Positions 11,790 to 22,560 of a stretch of DNA of 64,000 nucleotides are shown here, in pieces (positions within the stretch are counted from its first letter, which is position 1; the number at the start of each line of letters is the position of its first letter). A program made the position numbers and the translations under genes. This DNA comes from Allium sativum (Eukaryota > Streptophyta > Magnoliopsida > Asparagales > Amaryllidaceae). The notes under the pieces were generated by a model that was not told the origin of the DNA, made no database searches, and saw only the letters and a list, made by a program, of their open reading frames with translations. The stretch covers positions 775,366,552 through 775,430,551 of the forward strand of contig CM060918.1 of the NCBI GenBank assembly GCA_030737875.1, written 5' to 3'.

Positions 11790-12199
11790 CATTTACAGTA
11801 TTTAATTAAAGTTTCATTGCATGAATGTGTAGCTTATTTAGGCTAACATATGTATTACCCCGTTAGAACATGCAAATGAATATTGCATGACAGAACATAG
11901 CGTAAAGAATGCACATGCAGATTTTGATTTTCTCACTTAGATCAAGATTGAGTTCTAAGTATTTATTAAGATTGATAATTAAAAATGCAAAAAATGATAT
12001 TTTCTGTAATTAACTTTTGTTAGTCTCTGGGTTTACGTATATTTTTCTGTAAGAAAAATATAATTTTTTTCAAACATATTGACATTTAAAATAGTAAGCA
12101 TCCACAACCGGTCAGTAAATAAGAGAATGGAATCTGCAAGGAAACCATAAATGACAGCAGCAACCAACCCAAATGAATGATTCTGGACAGTTATTCTAT

Positions 12200-14785
12200 A
12201 TTACAACTGTAGAAAACCAGATCATATGTCACAAAAGTGTCGGAACAGGCCAGACCCTGCACCGCAGGCAAACCTGACTGAGGAGCCTCTAATGGTTATG
12301 ATTACTGAGATTCACCTTGTTGGTGGATCAGAGGGTTGGTGGGTAGACATTGGTGTTTCTCGCCATGTTTGCTATGATCGTGATATATTCACAATATACA
12401 CGGTTGCTGACGATCAAAAAGTGTGTTGTGAGATCCTCGCGCCACTTAAGCTGTAGAGACTGGTAATATGAAAATTAAGCATATGATTGAAAAGACATTG
12501 ATTCTTAAAATTGTGATGCATTTGATATGTTTGAAACATTCAAAATTGAAATCAAGCAAATAAGAAAAATTAAGAGAATACATAGTGATAGAGGAACAGA
12601 ATACGAATCAAATTCCATTCTGGATTTTTTATGTAATATATTGTACATAAGAGAACTGCACCCTAGTCACCTGATATGAATGGTAAAGCTGAAAAAAATA
12701 GGATCTTTACCGAATTAGTAATTGACATTTTATTAAATTTTGGTGCAGCAAAACATTAGTGGGTGGATATTTTATAGACTGTATGTTATGTTCTGAATAG
12801 AATCCCCAAATCTAAGAATAAAATTTCACCTTACGAAATTTTAAAGAATTATAAATCCGATGTGTCATACATTAGAACTTGGGGTTGTCTATCATATGTT
12901 CGCATTTCAGACCCTAAGAGAATAAAATTGGCAAATAGAGGATACAAATGTGTATTTATAGGCTATGCTGTTAATAGCAAAGCATACAGAATTTACGATC
13001 AAAATTCACATAATATAATTTGAATCAAATGATGTCAATTTTTATGAAACGAAATTTCCTTTTAAATTAAGGAATAGTGGGGGCACATCAAGTATGCCTA
13101 TTAGAACAGAATTTAATAAAAGTTCTGAAACTGAACTTAGAAGAAGTAAAACTTAATAAAAGTTCTGAAACCGAACCTAGAAGAAGTAAAAGAGCAAGAA
13201 CCGTAAAAGATTTTGATTCATATTTTTGTGCTTTTACTATAGAGGAGGATCCCTTAAACCTCCAAGAGGCCTTATCTTCTTTAGATGCCGGTTTTTTGGC
13301 AAAAGGCTATAAATGATCAGATGGATTCTCTGGAATCCAATAAGACTCGGCATTTGATAGATTTACCTCCTGGTTGTAAATCTATAGGCTGTATATGAGT
13401 ACTTAAAAAGAAATTAAAACCTGATAGCACTATTGATAAATATAAAGTACGACTAGTAGCTAAAGGTTTTAAACAAAAAGAAAAAATATATATATCTTCG
13501 ACACTTTTCACTTGTAACTAGATCTCACCTGCCTCTATTCATATTTTATTAATACACCAAATGGATGTGAAAACCACATTTTTGAACGGTGAACTAGACG
13601 AAGAAATTTATGTGGATCAGCCTGAAGGATTTGTAGTACATGGTCAAGAACATATAAATCATTATATGGTTTAAAACAAGCACCTAAACAATGGCATGAA
13701 AAATTTGACAACTTCAATCATTTCACACGGTTTTAAAGTTAATGAAAGTGACAAATGCATTTATTACAAATCTGAGAATGACATTTGCACTATTATATGC
13801 CTTTATGTAGATGACCTACTCATTTTTGGGTCAAACATTCATGCCATAAATTCGGTCAAATCCTTATTAAGTGCCAATTTTGATATGAAAGTTCTAGGTG
13901 AGGCGAGTGTAATCCTTGGTATTAAAATTACTAGGTTAGAAAAGAGACTTTCTTTGGATCAATCTCATTACATTGAGAAGATACTAAAGAAATACAATTA
14001 CTTTGACTGTAAACCTGCGAATACACCATACGATCACAGTGTAAAGTTATTTAAGAACACTGGTGAATGTGTAAGACAGTCTGATTGTGCGAGCATCATT
14101 GGCAGCCTTCGATATGCCACTGATTGTATTAGACCCGACATTGCCGATGTGTTGGGATATTATGTAGGTTTATCAGTAGATCTAGTATAAAGCATTAACA
14201 TGCTAATGAGAGGGTTATGAGATACCTATAATAAACTATGAACCTTGGATTACATTATGAAAAGTTTTCAGTTGTACTTGAAGGATACTCTGATATAGAC
14301 TGAAATACTTAATTTGATGATTCTAAAGGACCAGTGGCTATATATATTTAGCATTGCTGAAGAAGTTGTCTCTTGGAAACCCAAGAAACAGACTATTTCG
14401 ACTCAGTCTCCTATAGAGACTGAGATAATAGCACTAGCTACAGCTAGTTAAGAAGCAGAGAACTAAAGAAAACTGCTATTTGAGATCCCTATAAAGGAAA
14501 AATAGACACCAGTGGTGTAATCGATTGTGATAGTTCCGCGGCTATTGCAAAAAGTATAGAACCATTATAACAACGGTAGAAAACGACCTCGTAAGCACAA
14601 TACTGTAAAAGAACATCACATATATAGTGATGAAAAATTTGACGACTATATAAAGAAAAACAGAACCGATATTACAACGGTAAGAAATGACAGTCGTATG
14701 CACAGTATTGTTAGAGAACATCATATATAAGGTGATGATAATTTGGCGGAACCTTTCACGAAAGGACTGTCTAGAAAGAAAGTCC
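12200..14785 (+). pseudogene. Copia gag end and pol remnant
   Basis: In order: a zinc-knuckle remnant (NCRKPDHMSQKC, ~12206), with its first Cys replaced; a protease block WWVDIGVSRHVCYDRD (~12340), in which the active-site DSG has become DIG; integrase core pieces (RIHSDRGTEYES, ~12575, and WGCLSYVR); and a copia linker (RRSKRARTVKDF). Reverse transcriptase then follows with [13 protein letters not shown] and the catalytic LYVDDLLIFG at 13801-13830. The best-preserved frame is 13696-14190. RNase H follows (GYSDID, then NLAEPFTKGL near 14740). Numerous stops and frameshifts interrupt every domain. The protein would process and integrate element cDNA in an intact relative; here it is dead. Confidence 0.9.
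14545..14735 (+). repeat. Tandem duplication within RNase H remnant
   Basis: Two successive ~90 bp stretches both read roughly as (A/G)GAACC..TTA.AACGGTA..AAA.GAC..TCGTA..CACA.TA.TGT.A..GAACATCA. They correspond to the NHYYNGKKR..RRKHSTVRE part of copia RNase H, which normally occurs once. Confidence 0.6.
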
Positions 14786-15342
14786 TTAATAATTCTAAAA
14801 GAATTGGACTATTGCCCTGTGATTGTGGAATCATGCACAATGGTAACCCGACCTAAATGACTAGAGATCCCAAGAACTAGGTTCAATGGGTAAAAACAAG
14901 TTGTGTAGTGATAGCAGATGAACATGCTAAATTTTAGATTAAGAAGCATGTATTCCTGAAGTGATTAGAGGATGAGTTAATAAAACTCTTAATGAGATCT
15001 ATACTCTATTTGGAGTGGAGTACCTACCTTCAGGAGTGCTCTTGATAGACTCACCTTTGTGAATGTGGAAATGTGGCCATTTCCTATGAAGTTTTGGGCG
15101 AAAATTCTATAGCGTTCACTAAACTGGGATAGATGTGCATGGCCATAAACGCACAGGCTTATTTGATTGCACTATAGAAAAGATTGTGTGTGATTTGATG
15201 TCAAGAATAGAGTTCAAGACTACGTGTCACTCTAGTAAAAACTGAATCTTATTCACTACGCAAAGGTTCAAGTCGGATGACACATTTATTTATGCACAGT
15301 CTTATGTTTTTAGAAAATGCTCGATAATATTTTAAAAAATTC

Positions 15343-15353
15343 AAGTGGGGGAT
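15343..15353 (+). promoter_or_regulatory. Copia polypurine tract
   Basis: AAGTGGGGGAT directly precedes the right LTR (TGTTGG at 15354), the place and composition expected for the plus-strand primer. Confidence 0.8.
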
Positions 15354-15822
15354 TGTTGGAAATTTTATGAATTATTTAAAATATGAAATAAGTTTATGAT
15401 GGCTCCTATTTGTGAATAGTCCCACATCATGGGATTATAAGAAAGATGCAAGTATTTATGCTTATTTCTAAGAAATCATGTTGGGGCCTTGGGCTCCCAA
15501 TGCATGCTTTGTTGTGAGGAGGGAGACCATGCATCATGACCACCACACGCGCGCGCGACCGACCGACCGACTCGGCCCGGCTCGGTTCGGTTCGGGCTTT
15601 GGGCCTTGGCTATGTGGTGTAGACACTTATATTTTTGGTCCAGAAAACACTGCAATGCATACTGATTTGTTGTGCAAAGCAAATCGGTTATTTATTTTAG
15701 AAAAGCTGTTTTATCCTACAGGCGGCGGCGGAAGTACGAATTGATTTTGCACCACCGACCAGATCGTCGAATCGTCTTCAAGAAAACGACCTAGTCCGCG
15801 ACTCAGCCATTGTTTGACAACA
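15354..15822 (+). repeat. Copia 3' LTR (469 bp)
   Basis: Matches the left LTR at both ends but lacks about 260 bp of its middle. The join CACTGCAATGCATACTG carries a few filler bases. It ends CAACA, followed by GATTC. Confidence 0.9.
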
Positions 15823-15827
15823 GATTC

Positions 15828-16475
15828 AATCCTCTATTCGGTCATTATTAGTATGTCAAAAGAATTCATGTTTAGTATTCATCTCTGCAATGTTACATGT
15901 GGTGGAAACGGGGTGGGGGGGGGAGGGCGGGGAGGGGGGAGAGAGGGGGTTGTCGGTCTTTTTTCCCCCTTCAGTTGTCTTCAAAAAAATTCTGGATTGA
16001 CATGCGTAGTTAACGTAGACATTTCAGAGAATTTATTTAAACAGCATTTGAGAAAACTCATTATGTAGCTCCAGATCTTTTTTTCTTTTTTTTTGAAATG
16101 TGATCTTACTTAATCACGTCGATTGAAATATGAAAGTACTAAAAACAATAACTTTCATCTTCTTAAATTTTGTTCTTTTCTGTGCTTACTATTAAACAAT
16201 TGAAGATTTCTATTAGTGTGATTATCTTCAATCGGAAGTAAAAATAAATTCTTAAGTAGCATGGTTCAGCAGATTGATGCGTGTGTGCGAGGCATAAGTT
16301 TTGTCAATTTTGGACGCCACTACCTGCTAAAACGTAAGCCTCAAAGGTTAAAATGTTTTTTAACAGAGACTTGAGGTGCTTCATCTCCTCTTGCCTTGAG
16401 ATGCTCCTAGAGGCTTAAACATAGATGTGCATGCATGCCTGCCACACATGCACGCACATATGTGTGTGTCTCTCT

Positions 16476-16476
<1 letters not shown>
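15828..16476. other. Unassigned sequence with G-rich block
   Basis: Host sequence right of the copia element. There is no gene. It includes a G-rich run at 15910-15949 with at least five G tracts. Confidence 0.5.
15910..15949 (+). other. Potential G-quadruplex tract
   Basis: Runs of 3 to 10 G separated mostly by single T, A or C bases. The pattern meets the usual G3+N1-7 rule several times over. Confidence 0.7.

Positions 16477-16526
<50 letters not shown>
16477..16526. repeat. (TA)n microsatellite 1
   Basis: About 50 bp of alternating TA/AT, directly left of MITE A. Confidence 0.97.
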
Positions 16527-16529
<3 letters not shown>

Positions 16530-16713
16530 GCAGGTTCGAGAGCACTCCAAACAGTGCATTACCCTAAATGCCCCCTCAATCTCCATCAAGTATTTCCCCT
16601 TCTCTCTCCTTTCACTTACCCTTTCACTTCCCACTCACATTCTTTAATATAAACGGATGGTGGAAATCAGGAGGCATTTGGGGTGCTCCATTTTTTGGGT
16701 GCAACCGAATGCT

Positions 16714-16716
<3 letters not shown>
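16527..16716. mobile_element. Microsatellite-bounded MITE A (190 bp)
   Basis: Lies exactly between two TA tracts. Its ends are imperfect inverted repeats: CACTCCAAACAGTGCATTAC...AAATGCCCCC on the left; the reverse complement of the right end reads CACCCAAAAAATGGAGCACC...AAATGCCTCC. It shares GGTGGAAATCAGG with MITE B in the same relative place. No coding capacity. The layout resembles the rice 'Micron' type of MITE, which sits in (TA)n tracts. Confidence 0.7.

Positions 16717-16759
<43 letters not shown>
16717..16759. repeat. (TA)n microsatellite 2
   Basis: About 43 bp of AT dinucleotides separating MITE A from MITE B. Confidence 0.97.
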
Positions 16760-16762
<3 letters not shown>

Positions 16763-16945
16763 AGCGTTCAATGACACCCCAAATAGTGAGCACCTCATTT
16801 GTCCTCCTATATAAACCAAGCATTTATATTAGAATAAGTGAGTGGGAGGTAAAAGAATGAGTGGAGGGAGAGAGAAACGAGATATGTGGTGGAAATCAGG
16901 GGGCAATTAGGGGTGTTGCACTGTTTGGGGTGTCATTGAACACTC

Positions 16946-16948
<3 letters not shown>
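16760..16948. mobile_element. Microsatellite-bounded MITE B (189 bp)
   Basis: Terminal inverted repeats are strong: GTTCAATGACACCCCAAA is identical at both ends and the similarity runs over about 27 bp. It is nearly the same length as MITE A, in the same orientation and also bounded by TA tracts. Confidence 0.8.
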
Positions 16949-17006
<58 letters not shown>

Positions 17007-17007
17007 T
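16949..17007. repeat. (TA)n(CA)n microsatellite 3
   Basis: About 44 bp of TA repeats followed by a short CA run, right of MITE B. Confidence 0.95.
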
Positions 17008-17259
17008 ACACACTTTCGAACTCTATAAATACGCGTGTGTATACTGTATATACATACATATATACTTTCTAACTCTAAATACGTTTCTTTAACATACGAA
17101 AATCATATATTCATTTCAAAAGCTCTCTGGCTTTCATTTAGTCAAGTGCTCTGAAAGATTTCAAGTACATAATAATTTTAGTAGAAAAATGTTACGTACC
17201 TAAGGCCCTTAATGAAATTTGGGACTGAAAGGATCCTAACCACCCAACATTTGTTTTAC

Positions 17260-18090
17260 TTAACAAATTTTGTCATATATTCCTTCTCTTGTGCATGAAA
17301 AAGAACCCACAATTAAAATTTCTCCCTGCAATTGCAACCCAACAAATAAATGATCATCACCTGCATATATACAGAAAAACAGTTATAATAGGAAACTAAT
17401 GTCTCATTCTGAAACTTGTTCAAGAATACGGCCGCTTCAATAAGTTCAGCAATAATATAAAATCAGCATCATCGAGATAATTGCTTTTAAAGTATGCTAT
17501 TCACTGTGAATTATGATAATATTATATATCATAAATGTTGTCCAAATAATTAAGCATCATATTCTGAAGAAAAATATGATGTGAAACTACAACTGTGAAC
17601 ATCCAAAACTAAGTGAATTTAGTTAGCTGAAATAACTATATGAATCCAGACAAACGTGGAGAAACATAGGAAAACATAAGATGATATTTTACCTTATAAG
17701 TTGTCGTAGTGTACCAATTTACACTCGATGATGCAGTAAGATGCTGGTTTCATCATTCAGACCTGAGGTTGAATTTATAATTTTAGCTTATGTGAGATTT
17801 ATTGTTTTTTTCATAAGAAAAATCCTTCTGGAATATACATCTTGATTATGCTAATTACATACTAAGCTCTAAAAAGCAACAAGGGAAAAAATTGAACCAT
17901 TAAATAACTTGGATCAAGCAGATCAGAAAGCAGTTCAAATTACAGAAACCAAACAGTACAACTCGATTTTACCCTGGTCATGTAAAACAAGTAGCTTTAT
18001 TATCATCTACCTTACTGTACTTTTCTATATGTTTACACTTCCAAAATACAACACGTTTGATGTGTATATCAGTAACCTTTCATCTTTTAG
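17260..18090. repeat. Segmental duplication, copy 2
   Basis: Diverged copy of 8508-9715 in the same orientation. The copia element and the MITE cluster lie between the copies. Confidence 0.75.
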
Positions 18091-18630
18091 TATCTCAAAT
18101 TCAAGCATCATAGATAAATTCAACAAAAAGTTCGCTTTTTTAAACAATGGTGGAATCTAAAAAGGAAACCACACAATTTAAAGTTCAATTTTGTCAGAAG
18201 AGTTCTAGTTTTTTGGGAAGGAATTCAACACTTCTCATACAATTTCATTACTTTTCCAAGAAAATTCAAATTTTCTACAAAACGTTCAAAATATTTAGCA
18301 TTTGCTAAAAAGGACAAAAGTTTCTTCTTCATTAAAAAATTGAAGTGTGCCAAAGGAAATTCAAAATAATTTGTAAAAGCCACCATGGTGTTTGCTTTAT
18401 TTTATATTTGTATTAAGAGTTTTCAACATCAATTACAAAATATAAGAAGAATTGAGGGACTACGTAGGGGATAGAAAGAAGACGGGATGACTGAGATGTT
18501 AGAGGGACGACAAGACAATGATTTGTTGTCCTTCCATTATTTCTCAAAATACAAAAAACAAGACAAATATGTTTTTCGTTTCGTGTGTTAACTTCATTTC
18601 TAAAACGGTTGTTCTTCACGGCAATTAAAC
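18091..18630. other. Unassigned AT-rich sequence
   Basis: No gene recognised. It borders the PIF/Harbinger element. Confidence 0.5.
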
Positions 18631-18892
18631 TTAGGGTGCATTCTTAACGAACGCGCGCGGGGTATTTGAGCGTGGCATTTGAGCGTGGTACTGTAGCGAA
18701 CGGGGAATGTGTTTTTTGCTGCGAACGGGGTATTTGAGCGTGGTATTTAATTGTTAAATTAATGGTTTTGATTTAATTAAATTCTAATTGCATCAAACAA
18801 AATGACAACATATTTCATAAAATAAACGACAACGTTTTTCATAAAACATAAAGAACACAACGGTACTGGAATTAAAACAAGTACATGAAAAT

Positions 18893-19726
18893 CTAAAATA
18901 AACGACGATGAGGTAATTGACTCAACTCAGCTGAAATAAACCCACATATGCCCTCATCAGTAAGCTCCCGAACAATATCCACATTCCGCTCATTATTGGG
19001 GAAAATCGTCAGAATCTCCCAAAGGTCCACATGCGTATCAGATCTCTGAAGAAGCTTCAAGCAACGAGCAACAAGCTGTCTCGTATCGTCGGTCATAAAC
19101 GAGCTGGCACGCGCTACTTGTCTGCACCTAGAGGGCTGACCAGAAGGGGGATCGCCCGAAGCCATCCAACAAGTATAGAAACCCACGTCGGCAGGGGAGA
19201 AAGAAGCAGCTGGCACAAGCGCTGGTGGAGGTGCTGGTGCAGTAGGAGGTGCAACCGCAGGTATCGGATACGCACAAGTATCTTTCCCCAAACAACCCTC
19301 GAACATAATGTCCTGCTCTCGGAACTTCAAAGGCGAGTTCCTCTTGAACCGTTTGTAAGGTCTGCCACCGCCGGTACTCCAAAAATCATCTGGACCGTCC
19401 AGATAATCGAACTCTGCATTCCATACACCGCCGGGTGTTCGTAGCAGTCTGTCCCAATCGCGAAAAGAGCGCTTCATGTTGTCCCATTTATTTTTGATCT
19501 GGGTTTCTGTGAACTCCAGATTATAACGGTCATTCATTGTTGCCGAGACTGTTGAGTAGAACCCACTGACGCCTGTATCGCGAGCGGCTATAAACTCAAC
19601 GCAAATATCTATGAAAGCGGACTCCCGGTCGTCCGTCCTGTTCGCAAATGGCTGCGAGGTAGCAGAGGTGGAAGACGAAACCATCTGGATAACCAAAAAA
19701 AATTCAAAAAAATTCAAAAAAAACAT
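18893..19726 (-). CDS. Myb/SANT-like DNA-binding protein of PIF/Harbinger
   Basis: An uninterrupted 277-codon frame. Residue 15 (ATG at 19682-19684, MVSSSTSATSQ) is the more likely start, giving 263 aa, because the first 14 residues are hydrophobic and unlike the rest. Residues ~30-115 form a Myb_DNA-bind_3 type domain: RESAFIDICVEFIAA, then TETQIKNKWDNMKRSFRDWD and DGPDDFWS, with the spaced tryptophans of the trihelix/SANT fold. A Pro/Ala-rich linker follows, then a helical C-terminus (RQLVARCLKLLQRS...). In PIF/Harbinger elements this protein binds the element ends and helps bring the transposase into the nucleus. Related host proteins are called L10-interacting MYB-like. A TATAAAA lies upstream at ~19871-19878 (minus strand). 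The intact frame in a transposase-less element is notable; it may still be made. Confidence 0.8.
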   Translation of the reverse strand: MFFLNFFEFFLVIQMVSSSTSATSQPFANRTDDRESAFIDICVEFIAARDTGVSGFYSTVSATMNDRYNLEFTETQIKNKWDNMKRSFRDWDRLLRTPGGVWNAEFDYLDGPDDFWSTGGGRPYKRFKRNSPLKFREQDIMFEGCLGKDTCAYPIPAVAPPTAPAPPPALVPAASFSPADVGFYTCWMASGDPPSGQPSRCRQVARASSFMTDDTRQLVARCLKLLQRSDTHVDLWEILTIFPNNERNVDIVRELTDEGICGFISAELSQLPHRRLF

Positions 19727-19870
19727 ATGTTATAGGAAATTGAAAAATATACACAACCGTATAAAAAATTACCGTTTTCGAAGCTTGAAATTGCTCGAAA
19801 AAATTGAAAATCGGAGGTTAGGAGGAGAGGAATTGGACTGAGGTGGGGAGGAAAGGGGGAGGCGGTGCAG

Positions 19871-19878
19871 TTTTATAG
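19871..19878 (-). promoter_or_regulatory. Putative TATA box of the Myb-like ORF
   Basis: Minus-strand CTATAAAA, about 190 bp upstream of the likely ATG. It is followed by a C/T-rich leader, as in many plant 5' UTRs. Confidence 0.45.
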
Positions 19879-20055
19879 AGCAAGAAAGGGTACGTTGGAA
19901 AATCAACCGTTGGCGTCACTATCAGGAAGGAGGAAAAGGTACTTGCGTCCGACGCGTCGGACGAGAAAAAAATATGAGCGTGCCTAAATTTGACTGCGAA
20001 CGTACCCTTAAACATCCAAAAGTATCTTGTGAACTGCACTTTTATATGAAGCAAT

Positions 20056-20125
20056 TAGCAGCTTAGTGAACAAATCTGAAGTCGTATTTTTAGCAGCTTA
20101 GTGAACAAATCTGAAGTCGTAATTT
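20056..20125. repeat. Tandem duplication, 2 x 35 bp
   Basis: TAGCAGCTTAGTGAACAAAT...GTCGTA occurs twice in direct succession, almost identical. Confidence 0.9.
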
Positions 20126-20559
20126 TGACCTGACCTCAAACTCAGATCCAGGATGTCATTTCAGTTTATTTAAATTAACTTAGATATATAAGAAAGAAAA
20201 GTATTTTTAATATAGAATGAAGAATTGACACAAAATGTACATATATTATCTTTGTAAAAATGATGAATACCTGCTGCAATTCATTTCATACACTTTTCCC
20301 CAAATTGTTTCTGCAGATTGAAGCATCATAAAATAAGTACGTGAGAAACTAATCATCTTTTCCGTTCCCAACTTTTCATTTGTTACTCTTGACTATTTTA
20401 ATACATCCGATAACAAACCACTTCAACTTGAGTTCTTGCAGTGCACCAATTTCCTGATAATTCATAGATAACTTCATTGTTTGAAGTAAACATCCATAAA
20501 ACTCCATGACATTTACTGTGTCCGTATAAGCGAATATTTGTACAGCTTAAAAGGAAATA
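20126..20559. other. Unassigned sequence
   Basis: No recognised feature before the SINE insertion site. Confidence 0.5.
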
Positions 20560-20572
20560 TCAAATCACATAC

Positions 20573-20771
20573 TTTTTTTTTTTTTGAAAACCCAGGAGAA
20601 CCCGATGGGCCGGTAAACTCCTGAGGAGGGTATAGTAAAGCCGTCCCGCTAATCCAAGCCCCCATACCCCCGGTAAATTTACGTAGGATGGGGAAGCGCG
20701 TGGTAGAAATCGAATCTGCGACCTTTTACCAAGAAGTTAGGCCTCCTTTCCACTACGCCGCATCCGCGGAC
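20573..20771 (-). mobile_element. tRNA-derived SINE (199 bp)
   Basis: On the minus strand it starts GTCCGCGGATGCGGCGTAGT, carries A-box-like (GGCGTAGTGG) and B-box-like (GCAGATTCGATTTC) pol III promoter motifs, and ends in a 13-base poly(A), seen as T at 20573-20585. Target duplications of 13 bp flank it: TCAAATCACATAC (20560-20572) and TCAAATTACATAC (20772-20784), one mismatch. The structure is that of plant tRNA-related SINEs of the Au type, copied by a LINE reverse transcriptase. Confidence 0.9.
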
Positions 20772-20784
20772 TCAAATTACATAC

Positions 20785-21239
20785 AAATTAATAAAATTAT
20801 ACATAAACTAGTTTGATCTCCGTAGAATGGCCGCAACATGTGGGGTTTATTACAGTATTTAGTCATATTATCCACACGCTAAGGAAATAAAAAAGTGCAA
20901 CAAATCCTACAAATTAGGAGAATGTTTCATTTCCTAAGTTGACTCCAAATTACCCACTATAAAATTTAGAACTAATAAACTAGTCCATGTTCATAGAATT
21001 TGTACTAACAATTAAACTACCATAAACTCACATAAATCGTATGTACACACCAACAAAACAGAGCTACCCTGGCAGCCAAAGCCTACAAAACTAAGGATAA
21101 TAAATAAATAAATAAAAAGACAAAAAGAAATCGATATATTTGCCCAAATCAAGAACACATCATCTCCTCACTACGGAACTTCGCAACGGTTTCACCATAA
21201 TTCTGAGGTCTTTCTTTTCCTTCTCTTCACCTCCTTCAA
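20785..21239. other. Unassigned sequence
   Basis: AT-rich, with no supported gene. Confidence 0.5.
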
Positions 21240-21974
21240 GGCTAATTCTATTTATACACCTATAATTCCTTAACATACACCGTAAAATAAAATAAAATAG
21301 CATACACCAAAAATTTCTTTTCATACACCATGTCTTTTACAAAATTACCCTTTTATATTTTCATCACCTTTCCTCTTTTTAACCTTAAAACTAAATTACA
21401 TAAAACTGCAAATTCATTGCAATATATTTACCTAAAACTAAAATAAACTTTAATTTTAACACTAGTATCTTAAAATATTTTATTGTTTTATTTTTAAATC
21501 ACTTTTAATTTTAGATGATGGAAATTTGGACTTATTTTTTTAAATAAAAGTTTAACTAGTTTAATTTTTGTGTTAAATTTAAACATGATTAGATTTGAAT
21601 GAAAGATTGAAGAATTTAGTACTCTGTATAACATTAATTTTAGTAGTTAGTTTTAAATTTTAATCTTTATATTTAATTAAAGTGAAAATTGTTAAAACTG
21701 ACTGTATATAAATGTTGTTTGTAATGATATGAATATATTTTAATACTCAAAATAAATATAAAATTAATTTAACCAGTTATATAAATTAATTTATAATATA
21801 CTAACTTTACAAGAGAAATTATATTGAGTATACATAATGCAAACAAGGGAGAATTGTATATATTTTCATTTTTCAATATTGATTCTTTTTTAATAAGGTC
21901 ATTTTGATCTGAAATTTTATTTAAAATCACATGGTGTAGGTAAAGCAATTTGCGGTGGTTGAATAGAATTTGCC
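21240..21974. mobile_element. Possible TIR element (735 bp)
   Basis: The left end GGCTAATTCTATTTATACACC matches the reverse complement of the right end, GGCAAATTCTATTCAACCACC, at most of 21 positions. Similar CATACACC/GGTGTA motifs recur further in from both ends. The interior is very AT-rich without a coding frame. I could not find a matching target duplication, so the family is open. Confidence 0.45.
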
Positions 21975-22560
21975 ATTATTTAAATCCATTGATAGATTTT
22001 CCGAGCGAGAAAATTACGTTTATTAACGTCTGAGGTTTAAGCGGTGCAATATGATAACGGAGGGCGAGCGCAACAGTTGTGTTAGCCGATCCACAGTTTT
22101 TACTAGAAGAAGTGAGCCTGAATACCATGGACTGCTACTTGTATACCTCCGCCCTTTTTACGTGTCATCATTGCATGTGTGTTTATGGAATTTTTTAAAG
22201 TGGATTTGAATAATGAGTTGCATCACATGAACCAACGTGACGTAATTTTAAATGAATCCTTTTCCCAAATGACAATTTAATGATGATAAAATCGGGGTAT
22301 GTTTTGGAAATTATACTATTTGTTATATGTGTCTAAACAATCTTGATCAAAATGAAATGTGTTTTCTTCCTATTGTGAACTTGACATAAAGTTTTATATT
22401 AATTTATTTAGAAGTATGCTTAACAAAAAAATAATATGTAAATGATATGTTCTGTGATATTATTGTAAAGTGTTGTGATCTTGAGTAATTTATCATAACA
22501 AAAAATAAATATACCATTTTAAATATTACTGATCAAGATGTATCCGGACTAGACATTGAT
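21975..22560. other. Unassigned sequence left of gypsy element 1
   Basis: No gene recognised. It ends at the ACATC target duplication. Confidence 0.5.

Larger units (their letters stand above)
10327..15822 (+). mobile_element. Ty1/copia LTR retrotransposon (degenerate)
   Basis: Direct LTRs start TGTTGG and end CAACA. A 5 bp target duplication GATTC lies at 10322-10326 and 15823-15827. A purine-rich tract (AAGTGGGGGA) lies just before the right LTR. The interior shows decayed pol in the copia order protease, integrase, reverse transcriptase, RNase H. No tRNA-iMet-type primer-binding site (TGGTATCA) is visible after the left LTR. The region where gag should be is instead filled by sequence resembling host genes. 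Many stops and frameshifts make it inactive. Confidence 0.93.
18634..20007 (-). mobile_element. PIF/Harbinger element (1374 bp), Myb-type ORF only
   Basis: Flanked by the 3 bp target duplication TTA (18631-18633, 20008-20010) typical of PIF/Harbinger. Terminal inverted repeats are GGGTGCATTC and, from the other end, GGGTACGTTC. The left subterminal region repeats GGGTATTTGAGCGTGG and GCGAACGGGG. It carries the Myb/SANT-like accessory ORF on the minus strand but has no room for the DDE transposase, so it would need one supplied in trans. Confidence 0.88.

Noticed and set aside
16270..16440. GAGGC/GCCTC-rich segment as a transposon end
   Set aside because: Only loose inverted similarity and no target duplication.
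16435..16860. Frames with Tyr-Ile repeats
   Set aside because: Translation of TA microsatellites.
19031..19444. 137-codon plus-strand frame
   Set aside because: Antisense to the Myb/SANT-like ORF, which has the domain support.
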